Source: CAYWPG01 sp964460035 (lineage in GTDB: Bacteria > Pseudomonadota > Gammaproteobacteria > Nitrococcales > AK92). From it: a stretch of 30,010 nucleotides of DNA. The notes beneath the pieces were generated by a model. The model made no database searches. It was not told the origin of the DNA and saw nothing but the letters and a program-made list of their open reading frames with translations. A program made the position numbers and the translations under genes. Where the stretch lies: positions 1 to 30,010 of the forward strand of contig CAYWPG010000044.1 of the NCBI GenBank assembly GCA_964460035.1, read 5' to 3'. Of this stretch, positions 21,633 through 27,412 are shown one piece after another; position 1 is the first letter of the stretch, and every line of letters begins with the position of its first letter.

Positions 21633-22268
21633 ATGAGAACGAAGCTGAGAATCCTGGTAGGGTTCGCGCTTGCCCTGGTCAGCGGGCTGGCGGCGGCGCA
21701 GTTTGAGGCGGGTACGCACTATGTCGTACTCGAGCAGCCGCAGCGCACGGTTGCAAGGGACGGCGTTGAGGTGCGCGAGTTCTTCTCCTATATGTGTCCG
21801 TATTGCTACACCTTTGCTGGTCCCATGCACCAGTGGCTGCGCAACGAAGCGCCGGCGGAAGTGCGTTATGTGCGCACCCCGGTCGTTTTCCAGCAGTCCT
21901 GGGAACTCCTTGCCCGGACTTACTATACGGCCGAGGTGCTGGACATTGCCGACCAGGTTCACCTGCCGCTGTTCACGGCTATTCACGACGAGAAGCGCCG
22001 CTTCCGCAGCCTCGAGGACGTTGCCGCTTTTCTGGCGACCCTGGGTGTGGATCGCGAGCGCTTCATGCAAGTCGCCGACAGCTTCGCCGTCGCGACGCGG
22101 CTGAACCAGGGCCAGCAGGCGATGCGCAATTTCCGAATCTCCAGTACGCCCAGCGTGGTGGTCGCCGGCAAATACCTGGTCACGCCCCGCACTGCAGGTA
22201 GTCAGGAGCGCATGGTGCAGGTCATCGACTACCTGGTGCGCCAGGAGGCGGCTGAGGCGAAACAGTAG
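21633..22268 (+). CDS. dsbA: Thiol:disulfide interchange protein DsbA
   Basis: This is a periplasmic thiol oxidoreductase that introduces disulfides into exported proteins. The 211-residue precursor has a signal peptide ending LAAA-QFEAG. The active site is FFSYMCPYCYTF with Cys55 and Cys58. The cis-proline loop is STPSVVV (Pro173), and a helical insertion lies between, as in DsbA. The CxxC dipeptide is Pro-Tyr instead of the usual Pro-His of DsbA; changes here are known to shift redox potential, so the protein may be less oxidising. AAGGAGA lies six bases before the ATG. It sits immediately downstream of ccsBA, so a role in handling the CxxCH thiols of apocytochromes is plausible but inferred. 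Confidence 0.94.
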   Translation: MRTKLRILVGFALALVSGLAAAQFEAGTHYVVLEQPQRTVARDGVEVREFFSYMCPYCYTFAGPMHQWLRNEAPAEVRYVRTPVVFQQSWELLARTYYTAEVLDIADQVHLPLFTAIHDEKRRFRSLEDVAAFLATLGVDRERFMQVADSFAVATRLNQGQQAMRNFRISSTPSVVVAGKYLVTPRTAGSQERMVQVIDYLVRQEAAEAKQ

Positions 22269-22339
22269 GCTCCCTGCCTTGCTTTCTTGTCGCGGCTGTC
22301 TTGAATTCGCGAATCCCGCCATTACCGCTGCATGAGCAT

Positions 22340-22359
22340 GCCGGGCCTTGCGGCCCGGC
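22340..22359. terminator. 8-bp perfect hairpin downstream of dsbA
   Basis: GCCGGGCC (22340-22347) pairs with GGCCCGGC (22352-22359) with a TTGC loop, 71 bases past the dsbA stop. No T-run follows. The only nearby T-run (eight Ts at 22440-22447) is too far away to form an intrinsic terminator. Confidence 0.4.
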
Positions 22360-22504
22360 TGCATCGACTGATCATCGCCTGATAGCCACGCATATGGATT
22401 AGGGTGCTGGCACACCGCGATAGTGGGAATAAGTCGACGTTTTTTTTCACGATCCTGCTAGATTCAGAACCACACGGTTGCAAAGATCGATATCAGACCG
22501 ATAG

Positions 22505-23389
22505 ATGAGCACGTACCCCACAGCTGGAGCCATCATTGATACCAAGACGGCTCGCAAGCACGCGGGAGCTGGACCCGAGGCGCCAGCGGTGAGCTCGCTA
22601 CGGGTTATGAGCTACAACATCCAGGCCGGGATAGAGACCAGCCTGTATCGTCACTACCTGACTCGTGGCTGGCGGCACGTGTTGCCACATGCCGAGCGTC
22701 AGGGAAACCTCGACCGCATCGCCAGGCTTGCGGCCAATTTTGATCTGGTCGGCCTACAGGAAGTGGATGCCGGCAGTTTCCGCAGTGGCTACATCAACCA
22801 GGTGGAGTACCTGGCTCGTCAGGCGCATTTCCCTTGCTGGTATTCCCAGACCAACCGCAACCTGGGAAAGCTCGCTCAGCACAGTAACGGCATACTGAGC
22901 CGATTTCGCCCCTTCGCGGTGGAAGAACACAAATTGCCGGGCATGATCCCCGGTCGCGGTGCGCTGGTGATGCGTTTCGGCAGCGAGGAAGCCAGCCTGG
23001 ATGTGGTGATCGTCCATCTGGCCCTTGGCCAGCGCACTCGACTGCGACAACTCGATTACATCGCCGAACTGATGGGAGACTTCCAGCACGCCATCGTGAT
23101 GGGCGATTTCAACTGCCGCTCCCATAGCCCCGAGATCGAGCGGCTGTGTCGGCGTGGCGATCTTTGTGAACCTATTCCCGACCTGCACACATTTCCCAGC
23201 TGGCGCCCGCAGCACAATATCGACCATATTCTTGTCTCGCCGACGCTGACGGTAAAGATGGCCGAAGTACTCAATCACCCCTTGTCGGACCATCTTCCCA
23301 TCGTCATGGAGGTCGGCCTGCCCGACGAGCTTAAACTGCGTCCTTGGCCGCATGCGGCCGCTACAGTGGAGTCGCAGCGCAGCGCGTAG
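22505..23389 (+). CDS. Endonuclease/exonuclease/phosphatase family protein
   Basis: This is a metal-dependent phosphodiester or phosphate-ester hydrolase of the EEP superfamily, 294 residues. The active-site motifs are complete and in order: MSYNIQAG (N38), LVGLQEVDAG (E86), VIVHLALG (H171), MGDFNCRS (D201/N203), NIDHILVS (D240/H241) and SDHLPIVME (D262/H263). The first 30 residues are polar and show no signal peptide, so it is probably cytoplasmic. Its place after dsbA and before a GGDEF/EAL gene parallels Pseudomonas, where an EEP gene sits in the same order. The superfamily includes DNases, sphingomyelinases and inositol phosphatases, and sequence alone does not choose between them. The ATG at 22505 has no strong ribosome site. 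Confidence 0.9.
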   Translation: MSTYPTAGAIIDTKTARKHAGAGPEAPAVSSLRVMSYNIQAGIETSLYRHYLTRGWRHVLPHAERQGNLDRIARLAANFDLVGLQEVDAGSFRSGYINQVEYLARQAHFPCWYSQTNRNLGKLAQHSNGILSRFRPFAVEEHKLPGMIPGRGALVMRFGSEEASLDVVIVHLALGQRTRLRQLDYIAELMGDFQHAIVMGDFNCRSHSPEIERLCRRGDLCEPIPDLHTFPSWRPQHNIDHILVSPTLTVKMAEVLNHPLSDHLPIVMEVGLPDELKLRPWPHAAATVESQRSA

Positions 23390-23418
23390 CTACGCCTGCG
23401 CCGTAGCCGCCAGCACGC

Positions 23419-25677
23419 TCAGGTACTCCCCGGCAATGCCGGCTCCTGCAGCCCGGTTGCCCACAGGCGGCGAAACTCCGCACTGGGCAACGGCGGACTG
23501 AAGATAAAGCCTTGGATGATGTCGCAGTGATTCTCGCGCAGGAACGCGAGCTGCTCTGCGGTTTCTACGCCCTCGGCGACAACCTTCAGTTGCAGCTGCT
23601 TGGCGAGCGCGAGTATGGCGATGACGATGGCCCGGTCGTTGCTGTCCAGGAATATGTCCTGAATGAACGAGCGGTCTATCTTCAGCACGTTCACCGGCAT
23701 GTGCTTGATTTTCGCAAGCGACGAGTACCCGGTGCCGAAGTCGTCGACGGCGATGCCTACACCCAGTTCGTGCAGGTGCTGCAGCAAAGGCAGGCCGGCG
23801 GCTTCCCGCTCCATAAGCGCTGTTTCCGTAATTTCCAGCTCGATCTGCTGGGGCGCGATGTGGCCGCCGTGGATCAGATCGTCGAGCGCCTGCGCCAACC
23901 TGTTATCCAGTAGTTGCCGCCCGGAGACGTTGACGGAAATGCGAGGCTGCCCTGCGCCGCCCAGCCAGTGCTGCATTTCCTCGCATGCCTTGCGCAGCAC
24001 CCACTCGCCGAGCAACCCGATCAGCCCGCCTTCTTCGGCGACAGGAATGAACTGATCCGGCTTGATCTCGCCAAGCTCTTCGTCGTACCAGCGCAGCAGC
24101 GCCTCCGCGCCGACGATACGGCAGCTTTCCGCCTCTACCAGGGGCTGATAGTGCAGGCTGAAGTCACCATGCTCTACGGCCCGCCGCAAGCGGACCAGCA
24201 GCTGGTTGCGGCGGGCCGCGGTATCTTTGAGCTTGCGGCTGTAGCGGCGCAGCGTTCCTCTGCCGTGCTGCTTGGCCTGATGCAATGCCATTTCCGTGAA
24301 GCGGATCAGGCTGTCGACGTCGCGGGCATCGTCCGGAAAGCGCGCCACGCCCGCGCAACAGGATAACCGCAGCTCATGGCCGTCTATGGTTAACGGCCGC
24401 GACAACTCCTCTTGCAGTGCGCGTGCCAGGCGAACGAGCTCCTCCGTGCTGGCGGGCACGGGGATGATAAGCATGAAGGCGTCGCCGCCCCAGCGGCCCA
24501 CCGTCGTGGTCGGTCCCAGGAAGCGCGTGAGCCGACGGGCTACCTCGCGCAGCAGCTGATCGCCGATGTCGTGACCGAGCAGGTCGTTGATGGTGCTGGA
24601 GTCGTCCAGGTCCAGCATGGCCACCACGAAGGGCTGGCCGCGCGCCTCTACGCTGTCTCGCAGGTGACGGCGCAACTGGGCGCGGTTGGGCAGGTTAGTG
24701 AGCTCATCGTAGTAGGCGAGGCGAAGGATCTTGTCTTCGAACTGCTGGCGCTGCAGCGCACTGGCGAATATCTCCCCGGCCGCTTTCAAGCAGCGGATCT
24801 CTTCGTCCGTCCAGTCGCGTGTCGCGGTCCCCGAGTCGAACCCGATAAAGCCGTCCAAGCGTCCGGAAAACACGATAGGTACCAGCACGATAGCGCCGGC
24901 GCCGCGGCTGCTGAACGTTTCCCGCTCGGCCTTGGCTTCGGGAGGCAGCTCGCTCAGCGAACGGACTCGAATCACCTCCCCGGCACCGAGTTGCTGCATC
25001 AGCCAGGGGAAACGGGCGCAAGCGATCGGCTTCTGGTAGCCAAGCCCCGATGCGAGCGAAGGGGCGCGCCAGCTGTGGGTGTTGGTCATGTAGCCGTCGG
25101 CGAGACGGTAGATATACGCCCGTGCCACCTGAAAGTGCTGGCCCATATCCGCCAGTGCCGAATCGATGGCCGCATCGATCGCATGCGCGGGGATATTGAT
25201 GAACTGGGTCGAGAAGCGCCCCAGCAGGCGCTCGATCGCGTAGCGTTGTGCTAGTGCCAGTTCGGCCGTGTGTTGCGCGGTTACGTCGCGTGCGAGCCAC
25301 AGTACTCGCCGCTCGCCCGGCAGAGGCTGGATCACTGCCGTGTAGTGCCGCACCCCTTCGGGCGTGGGTATGCTGTAGTCGATCGAGACTGAGCGCTCTT
25401 CGGTCAACGCTCGCCGAATAACGTCCAGGCTCCTGGCGGCGCTAGCGGCGGGCAGCGTTTCGGTGACGCGGCGGCCAATGAGTTCGCTATTGGGGCGATA
25501 CAAGGCGCCGTAGCTGTTCTCGGCGACCTTGAGGTAACGTCCGTCTTCGTCGAGCAACAAGATCACATCGCTGCTTGCTTGCAGCAGCGCTTGCAACTCC
25601 TGTTCGGTAAACACCGATACTGGCTGCTTTGTCCCGGGGGACGGCGGCGTGTCCCCGGGGAGCCGCGTGTCGATCAT
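23419..25677 (-). CDS. PAS-GAF-GGDEF-EAL protein, probable c-di-GMP phosphodiesterase
   Basis: This 752-residue protein has a PAS domain (about 25-135), a GAF domain (about 150-310), a GGDEF domain (about 320-480) and an EAL domain (about 495-740). The GGDEF signature is GGDAF (397-401); the catalytic Glu is Ala400 and no RxxD inhibitory site precedes it, so cyclase activity is doubtful. The EAL domain looks complete: EALLRW (525-530), NVSGRQL, ELEITETALM (E618), DDFGTGYSSL (D645/D646), KIDRSF (K666), AEGVET (E702) and QGFIFSPPLP. Degradation of c-di-GMP is therefore predicted, perhaps tuned by GTP binding to the GGDEF domain and by PAS/GAF ligands. There are no membrane helices, so it is cytoplasmic. 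GGAGA lies about 9 bases before the ATG. It is convergent with the EEP gene. Confidence 0.93.
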   Translation of the reverse strand: MIDTRLPGDTPPSPGTKQPVSVFTEQELQALLQASSDVILLLDEDGRYLKVAENSYGALYRPNSELIGRRVTETLPAASAARSLDVIRRALTEERSVSIDYSIPTPEGVRHYTAVIQPLPGERRVLWLARDVTAQHTAELALAQRYAIERLLGRFSTQFINIPAHAIDAAIDSALADMGQHFQVARAYIYRLADGYMTNTHSWRAPSLASGLGYQKPIACARFPWLMQQLGAGEVIRVRSLSELPPEAKAERETFSSRGAGAIVLVPIVFSGRLDGFIGFDSGTATRDWTDEEIRCLKAAGEIFASALQRQQFEDKILRLAYYDELTNLPNRAQLRRHLRDSVEARGQPFVVAMLDLDDSSTINDLLGHDIGDQLLREVARRLTRFLGPTTTVGRWGGDAFMLIIPVPASTEELVRLARALQEELSRPLTIDGHELRLSCCAGVARFPDDARDVDSLIRFTEMALHQAKQHGRGTLRRYSRKLKDTAARRNQLLVRLRRAVEHGDFSLHYQPLVEAESCRIVGAEALLRWYDEELGEIKPDQFIPVAEEGGLIGLLGEWVLRKACEEMQHWLGGAGQPRISVNVSGRQLLDNRLAQALDDLIHGGHIAPQQIELEITETALMEREAAGLPLLQHLHELGVGIAVDDFGTGYSSLAKIKHMPVNVLKIDRSFIQDIFLDSNDRAIVIAILALAKQLQLKVVAEGVETAEQLAFLRENHCDIIQGFIFSPPLPSAEFRRLWATGLQEPALPGST

Positions 25678-26023
25678 GCGTGGCGAATCTCCATTACCCG
25701 GTTCTTGTCGTTATCGTTGTGGAGTAAGCACCGGTAATCGGGAAAGTTGCGGCGCACCTAGCCGAGGAGATGGCGCGCCCGACAGGATCCGAAGCGAGGT
25801 TTTTCAGCTTCGAAAACCGATATATTTATTCTTTTCAATGGCTTAACCGCGGCCCTTTATAGAGGTAGCAGCTTAATCATAATCGTAACACTCGTTACCT
25901 CGTAGTTTTCATACCAATTAGCAGCATAAGTGGGGCGAGACCTCAGCACAAGGGCCCGAGATTCCTGGCACGCATAGGTTAATTGAAGCGACGTGGAGAG
26001 CGTGGCGCTCCCGACAGCGATCG
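25678..26023. other. 346-bp gene-free region with an AT-rich core
   Basis: This lies upstream of the minus-strand PAS-GAF-GGDEF-EAL gene and downstream of a small membrane-protein gene on the same strand. Bases 25800-25935 are clearly more AT-rich than the surroundings, as expected for a promoter, but I could not place -35/-10 boxes reliably. A dyad GTAAC-actc-GTTAC lies at 25885-25898. No gene or tRNA is seen. Confidence 0.45.
25885..25898. promoter_or_regulatory. Small dyad, possible operator
   Basis: GTAAC (25885-25889) and GTTAC (25894-25898) are perfect inverted arms separated by four bases. They sit in the AT-rich region about 210 bases upstream of the phosphodiesterase start codon. 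The regulator is unknown, and a chance occurrence is possible. Confidence 0.25.
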
Positions 26024-26434
26024 TTAGGACCGGAAGTAGGCGGCAGCTCGGGGAGTGAACAACAAGATGAGTAGCAGGGCGAAAGACAATATGCCCGGCG
26101 TTATATAACCCAGCGAGCCAGTAGTTAGAAACGTGAACAGCAAGCTCCAGCCGGCCCAGACGAGCAGAAGATTACGGCTCCAGGCATGTGCTCGTAACAA
26201 GCCGATACCGCAGCAGAGGAACACGATGGCGCCAAGCACGCTCGTCAGATAATGAACGAATAGAGGGACTTGCACGATCGCGCTTGGAATGCGCGATGCG
26301 CCAAGGCTATCGACGGCCTCTCGCACCTCCGGCAGCACCGCTACTGCCGCAAGCACGAGCAGCCTGATTACCGCCGCCACGAGTATCAGGACGGCGACAA
26401 GGAAGATCTCCAGTGGTCGGTTGCTCCTAGCCAT
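26024..26434 (-). CDS. Small integral membrane protein of unknown function
   Basis: I do not recognise a family. The 136-residue protein has about four hydrophobic helices: residues 9-34 (IFLVAVLILVAAVIRLLVLA), 58-80 (LFVHYLTSVLGAIVFLCCGI), 85-105 and 108-128. Short basic or polar connectors separate them, and it ends in RAAAYFRS. The positively charged N-terminus (MARSNRP) suggests a cytoplasmic N-terminus. There are no conserved catalytic motifs; two adjacent cysteines (CCG) lie in helix 2. A weak GGAA lies about nine bases upstream of the ATG. It stands alone between longer gene-free stretches. Composition and helix spacing make it a likely real gene; function is unknown. Confidence 0.65.
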   Translation of the reverse strand: MARSNRPLEIFLVAVLILVAAVIRLLVLAAVAVLPEVREAVDSLGASRIPSAIVQVPLFVHYLTSVLGAIVFLCCGIGLLRAHAWSRNLLLVWAGWSLLFTFLTTGSLGYITPGILSFALLLILLFTPRAAAYFRS

Positions 26435-26719
26435 CCGTTTGGTTCCATCTGACTAAAACGCTTTGAAGGTATCGCCTGAACCGCTTGAAGAACGCCGAGA
26501 CTGGCCGCCGATAACGTTGGCCGATGGAGGGCTCTGCCGTAACGGCAAGTTCTGCCGAAAGAGGGTAGATACGATTTGGGACGCCAGCCGCTGGAACCAG
26601 GGGGGGAGGGCAGGGCGACGTCTAACCGCATACTGAACGGAGGCGGCAGGGGGCACGGTCAGGCTATGCCGTCGGCAAAACCATTGCCGTGACATCGGCC
26701 TGACCATGTCCCATTGCGG
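26435..26719. other. Gene-free region downstream of the cohesin-like gene
   Basis: No credible gene is seen. The region contains a small hairpin, TGCCG-taa-CGGCA, at 26535-26547, and a nested hairpin at 26657-26705 next to the end of the cohesin-like gene. Short minus-strand frames here are Pro/Arg/Ser-rich and overlap one another, so they are taken as chance. Confidence 0.4.
26657..26705 (-). terminator. Nested hairpin at the 3' end of the cohesin/dockerin operon
   Basis: The outer stem pairs GGTCAGGC (26657-26664) with GCCTGACC (26698-26705). An inner stem pairs CGGCAA (26673-26678) with TTGCCG (26684-26689). It begins 14 bases past the stop codon of the last gene. There is no T-run, so it is more likely a 3'-end stabiliser than a strong intrinsic terminator. 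Confidence 0.5.
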
Positions 26720-27400
26720 CTATTCCTTGGCTGCCCCCGGCTCCGCAGTGGACACCGTCACAGGGATCGCATAATTGTTCTCGTTCAGAACCATCATGGT
26801 CACGGTCGATCCTTTGGGCCTGAGCTCCAGTGCCCGCTGGACGATGTCGCCGGTTACGCCAGGTTGTGCGGTCGCGTTAGCTTGCCGGTTGGTCAAGTTA
26901 CCTGCCTCGGGGCTAGTCACCGCGATGTCCAGCCCAAAGCCGTTGCTTGCGGCAAAGGCTGTCGAGTCCTGTTGCAACATGGCTTGAACGTTGGCGCGTA
27001 TGCGGACGATCGAGCCCGCGGGTGCCAGCGGTCTTACCTCGATGAATCCCAAGCTCACCGTGCCAATCGGACTGGTGTGGGAAGCTCCGTTCACCGCGAT
27101 GATCGAGACCTTGCCGTTGTCGTGCCGGTAACTAAAGCCCTCTTGCAGCTCCGGGCTATCGCCGGGATGCACGGCGACGATCTCTAGCTCGGCCGGGTTA
27201 AAGAGCAGGTCGAACTGCGCGGCGCCGAAGGTAGCGGCGCCGGCGAATGCCGCTACCTCGACACGCTTTTGCTCGCCCGCAGGTATGGCTACCGACGGCT
27301 CGATGAAAAACACATCGCCGGCGAATTGCGCGCTTGCAGACTGCCAACCCAGCATTGCGAGCGCAACGAACAGCCCTGAGATTGCTTTCCTTGTCTTCAT
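26720..27400 (-). CDS. Exported stand-alone cohesin-like domain protein
   Basis: The 226-residue precursor has a signal peptide (KTRKAISGLFVALAMLGWQSASA, about 2-24). Residues 30-140 read like a cohesin beta-sandwich: an IPAGEQKRVEVAAF start, FGAAQFDLLFNPAELEIVAV (58-77), then FSYRHDNGKVSIIAVNGAS (89-107) and GTVSLGFIEVRP (113-124). These match the usual cohesin order: a (Y/D)-(D/N)-P-xx-L-E-V-(x)-V strand, then FSY/DNGKxS, then the closing strand. Cohesins bind dockerins in cellulosomes and in some non-cellulosomal systems. After residue 145 comes a Ser/Thr/Asn-rich tail with no anchor, lipobox or sorting motif, so the protein is probably soluble in the periplasm or exported. It follows the dockerin-like gene by nine bases, with TAGGAG as its ribosome site. 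Distant homology; HMM confirmation would settle it. Confidence 0.75.
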   Translation of the reverse strand: MKTRKAISGLFVALAMLGWQSASAQFAGDVFFIEPSVAIPAGEQKRVEVAAFAGAATFGAAQFDLLFNPAELEIVAVHPGDSPELQEGFSYRHDNGKVSIIAVNGASHTSPIGTVSLGFIEVRPLAPAGSIVRIRANVQAMLQQDSTAFAASNGFGLDIAVTSPEAGNLTNRQANATAQPGVTGDIVQRALELRPKGSTVTMMVLNENNYAIPVTVSTAEPGAAKE

Positions 27401-27412
27401 GACCGGCTCCTA
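27401..27412 (-). promoter_or_regulatory. Ribosome site overlapping the upstream stop codon
   Basis: On the minus strand the dockerin-gene stop TAG (27412-27410) forms the first bases of TAGGAG (27412-27407), six bases before the cohesin-gene ATG at 27400. This fixes both the end of one gene and the start of the next and implies translational coupling. Confidence 0.8.

Noticed and set aside
22440..22447. Eight-T run as a terminator or promoter element before the EEP gene
   Set aside because: No adjacent hairpin on either strand, and the best -10-like TAGATT (22459-22464) has no matching -35 at proper spacing.
26386..26707. Two overlapping minus-strand frames of 81 and 84 codons
   Set aside because: They overlap in different frames, are Pro/Arg/Ser-rich and show no start signal; no choice between them is supportable.
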